Below are positions 1 through 12,230 of a stretch of 64,000 nucleotides of DNA, piece after piece. A program made the position numbers and the translations under genes. The number at the start of each line of letters is the position of its first letter. Position 1 is the stretch's first letter. The stretch lies in assembly GCA_027924645.1 (NCBI GenBank), contig BSBN01001250.1, positions 20,496,001 to 20,560,000 on the forward strand. Direction: 5' to 3'. The stretch is from Cunninghamia lanceolata (Eukaryota > Streptophyta > Pinopsida > Cupressales > Cupressaceae). The notes beneath the pieces were generated by a model. That model was not told the DNA's origin and ran no database searches. It saw only the letters and a list, made by a program, of their open reading frames with translations.

Positions 1-588
1 ATGAAATCAAACAAATTTTAATGAATGCTTGCTAAACTTTAATAATAATTGAATCTTTAGCTATTGGCCAACATACATTCCTGATACTGTCATGAAGAGA
101 AGGAAATCAAACTATGTGTCCAACAGGATGTTCCACAGATAGGTATGGTTGATGCTAACATTGAAGGAAATGGAATGAAGACAACATGCACAACATGAAT
201 TGCACTCCAAGGAATGTAGCAAATCAAAGTACAAGTCAAGAATCCATTCACAGATTACTCAAAGTTTACGATTGTATCTAATCTAGAGCTTCTTCTTCAT
301 TAAGTATGCAAAAGACATGTACATTTACAATCAGCCTTAAGAATTAGTCCTGATGCTTCAACAATCTAATCTCAATTAAGTTTTGAATGAATCAAAAATA
401 CACTCCATCTCCCTTTTATAGAACAAGGGGAGGATGTGGTTACAAAATGATCATAAGATCAGGATTTAACATTTAAGAATAATGGTACACATTACTCCTT
501 GACCAAGTCAACGGGTGTACATGTGGCATAGGTTGCCAGTTGGCAGCCATCTAGTATTATATCACGCAGATGATCATGTGCATCATGT
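1..588. other. Non-coding flank of copy A
   Basis: No gene is visible. Read on the minus strand this is the region after the stop of the accessory frame. It contains a purine run (AAAAGGGAGATGG on the minus strand, about 400-415) that could be a decayed polypurine tract, but no LTR terminus can be placed. Confidence 0.3.
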
Positions 589-3500
589 TTATTCTTCATC
601 CTCTTCATTAGTAGATAAGTCATCTTCATCTGCAGGCACACTTATCACTCCCCTGATGGGCTCATATGCTTGTACTATCCTTTCAATTTCCCCTCCCTCC
701 TAAACTTTGGCTTTAGTGACTGCATGTTCTTGTGACTTCAATTGTGCTTGTAATGCAGACCATTTGTTCTTTCTGCTATTCAACATCTCATTATATTTTT
801 CCACCTTTGCCTTCATCCTCATGGCCTTGTTGATAGTATCCTCTGATAACTGATTGAGGGGGTCGTCTGCAGCAAGCTTGAAATTATCTTGGAAGGCCTT
901 GACTGCAAAGTCTGCATCTTGATTTTCAATCTTCCCTTCCACCTTTTCTTCAAGAGTCTCTAGGATTTCAACTTCATCAGACAGAAGTTTGTGCAATCTA
1001 ACACTAATATCTCTGAGTTTTGCATTGCACTTCCTGAGGATATCACTCTCAAATTTGGTATCGTCGTACCATATGCTCAATAGCTTGGATGTCTGGTTGT
1101 TTAATATCTTATTGTAAACCAAGACATTAGCATCTATGCACTTCATTTCTGATAAAGCAGTGAAATGTTTTTCAATCTTGATGGACCTCTGCCCAACCTC
1201 CTTCTGCAATTTATCTACCCTGCTCTTCAATGTGTTGTGCATGTTCCAATTATTAAGAGAGATATTTATCACCTTCTCTGCCTCTGTGATGAATTAGATG
1301 AACCAATTGTCCATCATATTGCTTTGTGCTTCATAATGTCCAGTCCTATTATTTCATCTTATGATATGATAGTTAGTGGAGTGGATGTGCTAACTGGTAC
1401 ATTATTTGGGTCTATCAAGCCCTTTATAAATGTGTGCAATTGAGCAATGTGCTCTCTGTGCACCTTATTTTTATTCTTTTCTCTCTCTACACTTTTCAAT
1501 AAAGAGTCAATTATATCTTTGGCCTCTTGGCCCTCTTGTTGTTCAGTAGCAAAGCCTAAATCAATAGTGGTCATTTGAAACTCACTAACACTTATCTCTC
1601 CTTTGGCTTTATCTACCACAGGTATAGCTACTTCAGCTATCCTCCTACATGTTACTGAGTCTCTCTTTATTGCTAAGGTGGCCCTAGACCTTCTCTTTGG
1701 CTTAGCTATATTGGCCGAAAATAATGAAGAAATATCAAATTTTGATGCCACACTAGGCGGATGCGGGTTTACCTCTTGCTGCAGTCCATATGGCACTTCA
1801 TCTGTAGACCTTTGTTGGTCTGTATGTTCAATGTGAACATCTTGTGATTCAGTGTTTTGCTCCCCCCTTGGTGGTGAAGGCTCATTTTCTTGTCCATTGA
1901 GAACTTCCTCATCGTGCTCTTCCTCATTCACAGGTACAGCCTGTGTGACCTTTTCTATCTTGTCCTGGTCCCGATGTGATGGTGGTGGATTTTTATGAGT
2001 ATCAGAATTTTTCCGATCTGTCATACCTTCATGATCCTTGTGACATTCTTCATCCACATTTCCTTTCTTTTCTTGATCACCCCCTAGTCGAGAGCTTTGT
2101 TCTCTATCCTTTCATATGTCTACTTCTTTAGGATCTTGGGGTGCATTTATCTCTACTTTATCTGCTTCCCCCTCGGGTACTTGTTCATTATCCTGACCAT
2201 CATTTTTATCAGGCATCTCTTCATCCTTCTCCATGTGTACATTGACTTCTAACTTCTTTTGTTTTGGAGGCAGATCTTCACCTTTATTTTGGTCTTCCTT
2301 GCCTTGATATGTCAAATCTATAGCTACTGGGTTGGTAACCTGATCTACTAGCCCGTCCAAACCAATTTGTTGTGCCACAATTTCAGGATTACCTTCCTCT
2401 ATTTCTTCTAATTCAACCTCCTTTTGTACTATTCAGGTGCCACGAGGGGTCATCTTGGTGTTCTTTACTAGTGTCTCCATAGGGCTAGAAAACACCTCAT
2501 TCACAACATCATCTGATAATTCTACTGTTTCATCTAGTGGAAAAGAATGATCATCTCTTCTATTCTGCATTTCTTTTCTCTGCTCTTCTGCCAGTTTAGA
2601 CTTGAAATGTACTATGTCAGGGATAGGCACCTCATGCTGCAGAGTTCTTTTAATTCCCTCACCACCTACTCCTTTCAATATTATGGTGGGGTTCTTTTCC
2701 ATCGGCCCCCTCATTGCAGATGTTTGTTTCTTCTGAGGTGTCTCCTGAGTTTTCTTCTTTTTCCTACTTATCAGGAGATCATCATCATTTGAACTTTCTT
2801 CTTCCTCTATAAAAGTAGGAGTAATCTTTGTAGCAGGTTCTTGCTTCTTTGCAGGTGCATGAGATGTGGTTGCAGCGAAAGTTGAGGCTAGGTCCTCTTT
2901 AGGTTGAGGACAACAAATGATTGTCACCCCGCTAGCCTGATTTCCTTTCTTAGATTTATTCTGCTGCCTTTCTCCCTTGGATGCCCTCTTTTCTTTGAGG
3001 AAATCATCATATTCCTCATCTGTCAATTCTTATATTTTTCGCTTCTTATCAATTGTGAGCACCACCCCCCTTTTCTTCAGTTTGGTAATCTCCCCATCTA
3101 CCCATTCTTTGGTCAATTGTATGACCCTATGTGTTATTTGGTCTAATGAGCTTACTTCTAGCTGATTCTAGTCAGGGGATGATATTGTTTCATTATATAT
3201 TTTCTTGTCCTCATATTCCCAGGACATGACCATGCCATCATCTTCATGCACTTGTACTAGCACTGGTATATAGTCCAATGTGCGGATTTGTTTTAGAGTA
3301 AGCATTTGATAGCTTCTCCTTCTCACTTCCATTTCATCATCACAATCGGCCCAGTTGTCTTCAATATGCATCTGATGCATTGATTTCTTATACAATATCT
3401 GCATCCTATCATATGGGTCATATTGCCTGGCTGGTGAGAACGGCTGCAGGGACATCAGTTTCAATCCCCCCATTGCATCCTTGACACTTTCCTTGTCAGG

Positions 3501-4664
3501 GCACATGTACCATCCAATGATGAGTGGAAACAAGACATTAGGTATCTTGTCCTTCTCAACATAGGCCTCGAATGAAGGCAATATCTGTCTGACCATCTCC
3601 ATCAGTATGGCCCTGTCAGTTGGGTATCTTGGCAACATGAGAGGTTGCCCAGTGAAACCTTCCATTCTTATGTATGTAAATGTGGGGAACTAGATGAACC
3701 AAGACCCATGCATGTATATTACAGCTTGAGCTTCTATGCTCAGCCTCTTTGCTTTGTCTTCCTCCATGGTCTTGACTAGGTGCATGGAAAATGAATCATT
3801 CACTCCCTTATAATGTTGGAGAGACTCTCTTTGTTTCAACTGTGGCTAATGATCCCAGATGTTCACATCTCCAGGGTTACTGCCAACTATTTGCAAACCA
3901 CTGAGTGTGCCTCTGAATGCACAGGCATAAACTACATATGAGATCATAAGGAACATATTGGTTTTTCCTCATAGTTTTCTCATTCCCTCATCCAAACTAT
4001 CACTTATGATCTTGGCCCACTGAGGTTGTTTATCAGTATCTACTACCATTCTTATGAGGTCGTACATCCAGTTGTCAAAATTTCTTACATTTGGTTTTCC
4101 TTTCATTCGGCTGAGCATCACCATCATATACTGATATTCAAGAGCAAAATCAAATTTGTATAGATGCACAGGTAGCTTTGCAGTAGCTTTATATGTGCTA
4201 TCGTTGGCTCTCCATGAGTACATGATTTTTCTGCAATCCTTCTCGGTGCTATTGTATTTCTTCTCTAACTTATGCAGGTTTATTCTGCACACTTGAGGCC
4301 CTTTTGGTAGATTGAAAGCTACGATGATGCTCTCAATCGAAAAGTCCGCATAGACCTAGACATGTTTTTCTACCTTTCTATTATTGACATTGTAATTTCA
4401 GGCACATTCCACTACCAGTTGAGTGGCCTCCATTGCATAAGGAAACCCCCCTGCATGCCACATGCCTAAGTTGTAAATGTTGATGAGCAGGGGTTGTCCG
4501 CTCCCTTGTTCTGACCTTGTCATCCATGCATCTAGATCAGTCTTTCCTGGATGTGTATCATTTATGTGGCCATATTTGAAGGATATCCACTTGGGTTGTA
4601 CACCCATGGGCTTTAGGAACTTTGTATCTGACCTATTCCTACAGAGCGCCATTGAATCCTGCAA
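589..4664 (-). pseudogene. Broken ~1,350-codon accessory reading frame of a retroelement (copy A)
   Basis: Minus-strand segments 4664-4398, 4292-3969, 3665-3168, 3026-2433, 2378-2112 and 2057-1359 all lie in one frame, separated only by stop codons. A frameshift near 1300 leads to the last segment, which reads past one more stop (700-702) to a TAA at 591-589. Most breaking stops are TGA or TAG. The order is: a globular N-terminal part with many Trp, Tyr and Met; a Lys/Glu-rich linker with basic clusters (RKKKK near 2750); a Pro/Glu/Asp-rich stretch; and a C-terminal helical, coiled-coil-like part with an acidic tail. The frame is preceded at about 4662 by TTGCAG, which looks like a splice acceptor, so a 5' exon may lie nearer 4.8-5.2 kb. 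I recognise no catalytic domain. Copy B at 33.7-35.5 kb is a diverged relative. Extra ORFs of this kind are known in plant Ty3/gypsy Tat-lineage elements; that assignment is inference. Confidence 0.6.
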
Positions 4665-4799
4665 CGAAACACATGTATTTCTTACCCTAACGTGTCATGT
4701 GCATGTGGATCAACGATTATATGAGTATCATGATGTTTTGATTCTTATTCAAACACATTTCATACATCATCATGTTGATTTACCCTAGTAAAAATAATT

Positions 4800-6420
4800 T
4801 TACCTGTTCATTCTACCATAAATGACAAAAGAGGGTTTTGTCGTTACACACCTGATATTCGCTACCTTTTACTATTCAATCGATATCTGAGTAGACAGGT
4901 TCACCTTGCAGTTACCCTCATCAGTTTGTCATTCGAATCTACACCATGTTCTGTTGCTTTCACAAGTTGCAGTAATGTTACCTTAATTGCATAGTAACTC
5001 TGTAATTTTCTCTTGAATATGTGATAATATTCAAAATGAGCTCAAATCTTTACTTTTAATCATAAACAACAGTGAATTAGGGTGTGATTAATGTCGCTTT
5101 GTTGGTATCCGTTGATCAACACTTAAGCATTGGGGATGTTAATAGGTGGCGGGCAATTATTCAAAATTTTGAAGGTTCAACCACCGTTAGAATGGCATTT
5201 AATGTGGGGATGCATATTCGCAAATATCAGGTATATTAAGAGATATGTCTGATACGAAGAAAATGATGACGTCATCGTGAAGATGACAATCCGTTGACCG
5301 ATGACTAAAATCGGGTCATCATACCCTTATTTAACGATCGTTATAACATAATGTGCTGACCTGATCGGGTCAGTGTGCCACATGGCAGCACCCTATTGGT
5401 TTTCAAGGATCCATGTGTTACGTGCTTCAAGCGTGGATATGAGGGTATGAAGGAATATTAGGGTTCTTACTTTTGCAAAACATCCCCCCATATTCAAAGA
5501 TTAGGATGACGTCAGCATCCTTCATTAATATTTCAAATGCGCTTAGGGTATGACATCATTGTCACATTGACGAAGATCAGGTATGTAAGCTAATATGTGG
5601 GATATTGAGAAATAGATGACCTTCCTGATGTCGGGCATATTGATGATGTCATCATCATATCGGGTCTTCTTTATATCGAGCTAGGATGATGTCATCGTCA
5701 TATTAAGGAAGATTGGGGATCTTAACTAATATGACGGATATTTAAGGATCATACCGATGTTAAGTGTTTACGTTATATCTGAGGTGACCCGCACATTAAC
5801 GAATATCATGGATATTAAGGAATGACCCTCTGGGAATGTATGTGGGTACTTGATGGGTAGATGTTCTCTCGCGTTTGAATTTGACGTCTGCACATTAGCA
5901 AATATGCGGATATCGAGTCCCTCTGTATTAAAACATATGTCAGGGATATTAGTGAATATCTGGGATATTAAGGAATATGACCCTCTGGGAATGTCTGGTT
6001 TGACCAAACTTTGACCGAACATAACTTTCTATCCTTAAGGAGTTTCAGGGTGATCCAAAAGGCAAACCTACTTAGAATTCTGCACTCTTTCACTTGATGA
6101 GGTTTATGACGACAGAATCTGACTTTGACATTTAACCTTCCTTTATGAGGTCCATGCATAGGGGTGATATACTATTATTGCATCCGATACCTGACTTTTA
6201 CCATACTGCCTAAAGCAAGAAAAGCAAGGGAAACCCAAAAAAGTTGGGTCCCTATTTTGCTAAAGCAAAATGGGGCGTGTTGTGTAACCACACAACAGGT
6301 AGATGATTAGGGATAAATTAATTAAATAAAATGAATTTATTTAATTAATATGAGGGATAATTGGTGGTGTAGAGATACGGGAAATTGGTTTGCGAAGCAA
6401 GTCAATTTTAGGTGTCTACA
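4800..6420 (-). mobile_element. LTR (or LTR fragment) of a minus-strand retrotransposon
   Basis: Read on the minus strand this stretch begins exactly at 6420 with TGTAGACACC, a common plant LTR 5' terminus. At 6421 the plus strand switches to LINE sequence, so 6420 is a sharp junction. The body is non-coding and internally repetitive: a GGATATTAAGGAAT(AT)GACCCTCTGGGAATG-like block occurs near 5808-5840 and again near 5963-5995. It also carries several TGAYRTCA palindromes. The inner end of the LTR cannot be fixed. It lies upstream of copy A in the same orientation, so it may be that element's 5' LTR, but no primer-binding site was found. Confidence 0.5.
5267..5694. promoter_or_regulatory. Cluster of TGACGTCA / TGAYRTCA palindromes in the LTR
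   Basis: Five copies occur: TGACGTCA at 5267-5274 and 5507-5514, TGACATCA at 5551-5558, TGATGTCA at 5644-5651 and 5687-5694. TGACGTCA is the core bound by plant bZIP factors of the TGA/CRE type. Clustering in an LTR suggests enhancer-like sites driving the retroelement; function is inferred. Confidence 0.4.
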
Positions 6421-7500
6421 GTGACTTTCACTTCTTTTGAGCAATGGGATTTAGTGTTGGATGGCACAGTTTGGATGTGGGGTGCGCACTCCCTATCCAT
6501 CAAACCCTAGGCTATTTCCTTCAATCTCCTCACCGAGCCGCTTAATATCAGACATGGGTTTGGCTTCTGAATCTCCCTCTCCAGTTTTGGGAAGATTCAT
6601 GCTATGAGGGCATTGGTAATGCTATCAGTCATTTCCTGAAGGTAGATTCTACTACCTCATTTATGGGGCATTCCATGGTTGCTCGCATCTTAGTGGATAT
6701 TGACATCTCCAAACCCCTACATGAAGATGTTGTTTTGTTGGTAGGGGATAGGCCCTTGAAACAACTGTTAGATTATGAGAGTATCCCCTTCAAATGTAGA
6801 TGTTTTGCTATTGGTCATTTGGCTTCAGGTTTTCCTCTTGCGTCGTAAGGGTGTTGCAACTTGGTGGAAGGATGTTCTCTTAGATTACTTGACCATCAGT
6901 GCTTCCCAGGAGGTTGGTTCATCTTAGGCGGATGGTTCCTCTCAGAAGGGTGAACACCCTCATGAGGTGGTTCTTGAGGGGGCGTTGGCAGTTAAGGCCG
7001 CAATGATCCCCGTGACTTCTTCGGATTCTTCTGATTGTCTCTCAGATCCCTTGTCGGCTCCTATTGCTTTGGGCCGAAATGCTACTACTTTTGTTCTAGC
7101 GTCTTTTTCAGATTTACCTACTACTAGTTCGGCTTCTCTTCGGGTGGATTCTCAGGCTACGACATCTGATGAGGTTCCCCTCGTGACCTCCTTGGTCGCG
7201 GCTTCGAGTGAGGATATCCTCTCACCTCGCACTGCGGATTTTGTCTTTGAGCTTTCCTGGACGGTGGTTCAGTGAAAGAAGAAGAAAGGTCTTCATAGCT
7301 CTGTTGTTGCTTTGCACCCTAGAGTCAAGGGAGTTAGGTTTAATAGATTAGAATCTGGAGTAGTGTAGATCCTTTTCTTTGTTTTTCAGTTGGGTTGTTG
7401 TACCTGTGTTGTTGTTGGCTTGTTAGGCCTGTTTGTCCAGCCCTAGGGGCTTGCTTGTAAAGGGACCGGGACCCTTGTTTCCTACTTATCTTAATCAAAA
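6421..7500 (+). pseudogene. LINE ORF1 (gag-like) remnant plus 3' tail
   Basis: Plus-strand translation across several frames gives the plant LINE ORF1 layout. A segment with LNLPLQFW and EGIGNAISHFLK (about 6560-6650) is followed in the frame opening at 6663 by ARILVDIDISKPL, LLVGDRPLKQLLDYE and FKCRCFAIGHL, which is a decayed zinc knuckle. After a stop at about 6848 comes a Ser/Thr-rich stretch, then a G/T-rich tail ending GGACCGGGACCC near 7480, typical of LINE 3' regions. No endonuclease or reverse transcriptase follows, so ORF2 has been deleted. Frameshifts and stops make it non-functional. Confidence 0.7.
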
Positions 7501-7615
7501 ACATGTTTTTTTTAAAACTAAAACTATAAAATAATTCCTAAATAAATTTTAAAAAAATTCAAAAACAAATAAAGTAAACAATATAAATAAAATAAAACAA
7601 CACTCAAACAATTTT

Positions 7616-7869
7616 TATTTTTTTTATTAGTGAACGCTTTTGATCGAGCTATGAACCAGTAAAGCCACAACACGGGGGACCTAACCCCCCCAACATGAAC
7701 GCCTACATTAACGCTGAAGGTTCAAACCTACGAACTCATTGGCCTAGCAGAGGCCTTACGAGGATATAGGGCCCGCGAGCTTGTTGGTCCAACAGGGGTT
7801 TGAACCTTGGTGGCCGCCACAACAACCGTGCAACTTGACCATCGAACGAACCATGACCTTGACGAAAAT
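7616..7869 (-). mobile_element. tRNA-derived SINE with perfect target-site duplication
   Basis: A ~254-bp insert is flanked by identical 14-bp repeats ACTCAAACAATTTT (7602-7615 and 7870-7883). On the minus strand it has a tRNA-like head: box A ATGGTCAAGTTGC (7842-7830), then 23 bases on a box B GGTTCAAACCC (7806-7796). It ends in an A-rich tail, seen on the plus strand as TATTTTTTTTATTAG at 7616-7630. Head, tail and duplication are the three SINE hallmarks. The body is GC-richer than the A/T-rich surroundings. A second box-B-like word in opposite orientation lies near 7727-7737. Transcription would be by RNA polymerase III and mobilisation by a LINE in trans; both are family knowledge. Confidence 0.8.
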
Positions 7870-7883
7870 ACTCAAACAATTTT

Positions 7884-8480
7884 AAAGTAAAACAAAATAG
7901 TATACATATCATAGAATCTTTTTATTTTAATATATTGTTTACTTTATTTTTTATGTAGAGCTATTTTTATTAACTTACGAGTTATTTTATTTTCTTTTGA
8001 AACTATTTAAGAATTATTTTATTTTATTTACTTAAAGTTATTTTAAATAAATAAAAATAACTCTTCAATGAACAACGTAAATACAATAAAATCATTCTTA
8101 AATGGTTTTGAAGTAAAATAAAACTAGCACTTGCACCCATAGGTGGTTCAAGGAATACGTCGATAGGAACAACCAACAAGTTTAGAAAATTTACCGGCGT
8201 GAATTTCTTTTACGGCGTGAGACAATTTCGAGCACTATAATGCTCACATATAAAAGCCTATCGGCTAATAACTCTTTAAATAAATAAAAATATAAATAAA
8301 ATACAATAATTTTAATATTTTTTATGGGTTGAAAAAATAATGGCACTGTCAAGCTCTTTCAAATTTTGAGTTTTGACGAATAGGTATTTGAAGACAATCT
8401 AGTTGGCGAAGGTCTGAATTCCTCAGTTGGACATGTTCGTCCCCTTTCCATAAATGGCGAAGACAAATGTCTTGCGGTCT
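7884..8480. other. A/T-rich spacer
   Basis: Very A/T-rich sequence with repeated TTATTTTA and AAATAAA words and no reading frame. Part of it (about 7500-7600 and 7884-8110) looks like the pre-insertion site of the SINE. No gene is seen. Confidence 0.5.
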
Positions 8481-8602
8481 TCACTAAAAGCAGAAATTTG
8501 TCAATGATGAAAAGCAATTGTGTTTCTCCCACAAAAAGTAATGAAACCCTTGATATTGCTATGAAAAGCGTGCAATATCAAGTGACCATTGGTGGAGACA
8601 AG

Positions 8603-9031
8603 GAATTACCTACAAAAGACAACGCTTGCATGGCCATTAATGGAAATGCCTTGCAGCAAGCTTTGAACAAAATCAATAATCCTTGCTCTTTACAGAATTT
8701 GGGGCTTTCTTTTAAGGAGGCAATAGCAAAGGGAGCTCCCAAAAAGGGAATTACCTACAAAAGACAACGCTTGCATGGCTATTAATGGAAATGCCTTGCA
8801 ACAAGCTTTGAACAAACTCAATAATCCTTGCTCTTTACAAAATTTAGGGCTTTCTTTTAAGGAGGCAGTAGCAACGGGAATTACCTACGAAAGACAAATG
8901 CTTGCATGGCCATTAATGGAAATGCCTTGTAGCACAAGCTTTGAACAAAATCAATAATCCTTGCTCTTTACAAAATTTAGGGCTTTCTTTTAAGGAGGCA
9001 ATAGCAAAGGGAGCTCCTAAAAAGCACATTA
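8603..9031 (+). repeat. Three tandem copies of a ~130-145-bp LINE segment
   Basis: Copies begin at GAATTACCTAC at 8603, 8748 and 8878. Spacing is 145 then 130 bp, because the second copy lacks the 15-bp GGGAGCTCCCAAAAA. The third runs to about 9031. Each encodes a version of ALNKINNPCSLQNLGLSFKE. Confidence 0.85.
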
Positions 9032-9681
9032 CCGTCAACGATGACACGTGACCCAATCCTAGGCCCTCCTTTAGCCTCCTGATGCAAGAAAAAGCGGCAC
9101 ACAAACCTATCAGACGATCATTTCTTGTGGCTTTGAGTGAGAATACACCCACTCTTGTTCTTGGGGATACTAAACTAGTGGAGGAAGAATTACATAAAAT
9201 ACATTCTTTGATCTACCACTTCCACAACTTTTGGATGAATTTGGTAGAATAGGATGGATAATAAAACACTAACAACCTTTGTTAGATGGAGAACTATGTA
9301 TCAAGCCTTGTGCAAAAAGATTCTTTTATGTAAACTTCTGACCCAGTCTAGTAGAGTTGAATGAATGGATAATAAAACACTAGCAGCCTATGTTGGATGG
9401 GGAACCCTATATCAAGCCTTGTGTAAAAGTTTCTTTTATGTAATGTGTGAACTTCTTGAGGACAGAGATATGCTGCTCCAAAAAGGTCCCTAGGCTAGAG
9501 ACAAATCCTACCTAGTAATGAAATTGTGGTACCCTAAATTTGACCCACTTTCAATACATTTGTTGCTACTCCAATCTAGGTGAGACTACCAAATTTGGCA
9601 TTGCATTTCTAGGGTTTTTCTTGCCTCCCCTCCATTGGAAATTCTATTGAAAAAAATATTTCAAACCCTACATCTTCTGAA

Positions 9682-10285
9682 GTCCAATCTTCCTTCACTT
9701 TGCTTTCTTCCTTCACATTTGCTCTCATTTTAATAATAAATGGACTTGTCAAAACCTTGAGATAAGAATCAAGGTTGGTTCTAAAACCTAGAACCAAATG
9801 GTGGATTACAAAGGCATTGTCTTCAAATGTAGGCATTGTTACACAACAAATCATAAGGCAAAGGATTGTTTAAAATTCCCTTAAGGCAAGCTACTGGTGG
9901 AGATGGGCTAATCTCAACTACCAACATATTTATTCTACTACAAAGAACGATGTTGAGGTCAACGCATCTAAAAAATCAAAGAAGTCCAATCTTCCTTCAC
10001 TTTGCTTTCTTCCTTCACATTTGCTCTCATTTTAATAAGAAATGGACTTGTCAAAACCTTGAGATAAGAATCAAGGTTGGTTCTAAAACCTAGAACCAAA
10101 TGGTGGATTACAAAGGCATTGTCTTCAAATGTAGGCATTGTTACACAACAAATCATAAGGCAAAGGATTGTTCAAAAATTCCCTTAAAGCCAGCTGCTGG
10201 TGGAGATGGGCTAATCTCAACTACCAACATATTTAGTCTACTACAAAGAATGATGTTGAGGTCAACACATCTAAAAAATCAAAGA
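9682..10285 (+). repeat. 301-bp tandem duplication containing the zinc knuckle
   Basis: GTCCAATCTTCCTTCACTTT starts at 9682 and again at 9983, giving a period of 301 bp. The two copies are nearly identical, differing by a few substitutions and one base in an AAATTC run, so the duplication is recent relative to decay of the ORF. Confidence 0.85.
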
Positions 10286-10520
10286 AGCCCAATGTTCTAG
10301 TTTCCAATGGCATGAATGATAAAGAGGCAAAGACAACAAATGGGAATAATCAGACCTTGTTGCCACTCTTGGAGGAAATATCTTCAAGCCAAAAATCTGA
10401 CATCAAAGATCCATGTAGAGATATTACAAATGATCAAACTCCTATCAAGAAGGGGAAAAAGGCAAAATCGATAAATGGCAAGTTTCTAATGACACTATGC
10501 TCCCATGATAAGATGTGAAA

Positions 10521-11392
10521 GCAAAAACCACAGGGAAAATAGTCGTAATTTGCTAGGGCTATCATCATTATTAAAGCCATGGATGGTTTTGAACTTTTAG
10601 TCTTTTTGTTAAAATGTGATGCACCCTATTCATGACTCTAATGCACTTATTTATTTTTTATTTTATTTTATGGGAGTGGTCCCAATGATCACAATTTATT
10701 GAACAAAACAAAATAAATAAATAAATAGGAGTGGTCCCCATGATCACAATTTACTAAACAAAACAAAAATAAATAAATATATAAATAAAATACATCTTCA
10801 ATAGCTTTAAATTAGAATGTGTAATAAATAAAATAACAAAATAATACATTTTTTAGGTTTTTTTAGATAAATGTATTTAAATATCTCTTTACTAATTTTT
10901 AATTAACATATTAATTGACATAATATTTTAAAAATGAAAAATTGAAATTATTACAACACTACAAAGTAAAACAACTTCTATTACAAAACAAATATACTTG
11001 TTTACTTGAGAGTTATTTTATTTTCTGAAGTTATTTTATTTACTTGAATGATTTTATAATTATTTATTTGTGTAACTTAAATGACTTATTTTATAGTTTT
11101 AGTTAAAAATCCCTAAAAGAATTTAATAGTAAACTTCAATACATTAATTGCACTCTAAAAATGTCTTTAAAAATTAGTTTCAATGATCCTCAATGAATAA
11201 TAATAAGGGGTTGCCGAATGAAAAACACATGATATCGAAGAAACCTCGTATAGCTTGAAAATACATACCAGAATATTCCAACATGGAAAAATAACATTGT
11301 AAAAGCACAATTAGGCATTTTAAGGCCTAATTAACTTTCTTATAGAAAAATACTTGGATGTTCAAGTTTGTAAAACTAGAACAATTAAGAGA
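10521..11392. other. A/T-rich 3' flank of KCR
   Basis: Downstream of the KCR stop codon on the minus strand. It is A/T-rich with many AATAAA-like words. One minus-strand AATAAA (11068-11063) lies about 325 bases after the stop and could be the polyadenylation signal, but several alternatives exist. A 60-bp near-duplicate (GGAGTGGTCCC..ATGATCACAATTTA) occurs at about 10675 and 10728. Confidence 0.35.
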
Positions 11393-11647
11393 TCATTCTT
11401 TCTTCCTAGACTCCTTCATCAGACCTCTCTTCCGGATACCAACAGAAAACTTCAATCGATATGCATCCACCAAAGGTTCAGGCAGCACACTTGCCAACCA
11501 CCATATGATGGAGTGTGGCCAGTACGGGGTGCACCGCGGCTCATAGCCTACCCATCTTAATGCAGAGTGTGCATAAGTATCTGCTGAAGGTACAAGTAAG
11601 GAAGCTCTCTTGATGGAAGCCATTTTAGTAGCAACATAGAGAGGAAC
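11393..11647 (-). CDS. KCR1: KCR exon 3: C-terminal part of very-long-chain 3-oxoacyl-CoA reductase
   Basis: 255 bases encode residues 242-325 and a TGA stop (11395-11393). The text begins VPLYVATKM and contains the family signature RWVGYEPRCTPYWPHS, then ends GIRKRGLMKESRKKE. This matches the C-terminal region of plant KCR proteins, including the basic RKKE tail that fits a dilysine-type ER retrieval signal. The acceptor is TTCTGTGCAATAG at 11660-11648, and phase 0 joins exactly to exon 2, which ends in a complete CAG codon. The reading frame is open with no internal stop. The exon lies 12.2 kb from exon 2. Confidence 0.93.
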   Translation of the reverse strand, partial: VPLYVATKMASIKRASLLVPSADTYAHSALRWVGYEPRCTPYWPHSIIWWLASVLPEPLVDAYRLKFSVGIRKRGLMKESRKKE

Positions 11648-12230
11648 CTATTGCACAGAACAAGCAAATATTAAATATTTGTTTGTATATAGATTGATAG
11701 AGAGAAGTTCACTTCATGAGAAAAACAGCAACGAACATAAACTCTAAGTAGGATGAAACATTGAATAAAATGCAAAAAAGATGAAAGATATAAACAGATA
11801 ATCTAATTACACTGAGAAAATATTTGTCTACAACAAGAGAAAACTATGCAGCATCAGCAGTGATGACAAATAGAGCCTCAAAACATTTGAAATAACTAGC
11901 TTCTTGATGAGCAAAGAACAAGAGCAAATAATTATTCAAACTGCATAATAACCTAACATAGGACCTATGTTGTGAACTGATTCATAGTTCAAAAACTCTG
12001 GCATATTTTCCAAATAATAAAAAACACACAAATTTGTAAAATCGTCTTAAAAAAACATACATAAAAATTATAAATTACATATTTATATTAATATTTTACA
12101 AATTTCATCCACAGACTACATGAGCTTAAAACAATATTTAATTTTTGCTTTTTAAAACAACTGCAAAGGTTTGGGGGGGCAGCCCCCAACCCCTAGTGGG
12201 GTTGAGGGGTCTGGGGGCAGGGCCTCCAAT

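Larger units (their letters stand above)
8485..10520 (+). pseudogene. LINE ORF1 remnant expanded by internal duplications
   Basis: The frame opening at 8498 contains GLSFKEAIAKGAPKK and related text, repeated downstream. Further on, frames at about 9799-9882 and 10100-10300 carry a CCHC zinc knuckle, CRHCYTTNHKAKDC (C-x2-C-x4-H-x4-C), preceded by VDYKGIVFK, the usual setting of the knuckle in plant LINE ORF1. The tail at 10312-10518 is Lys/Ser-rich with KKGKKAK. Stops and frame changes break the ORF throughout. ORF2 is missing. The fragment differs from the one at 6.4-7.5 kb, so it is a separate insertion. Confidence 0.6.
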
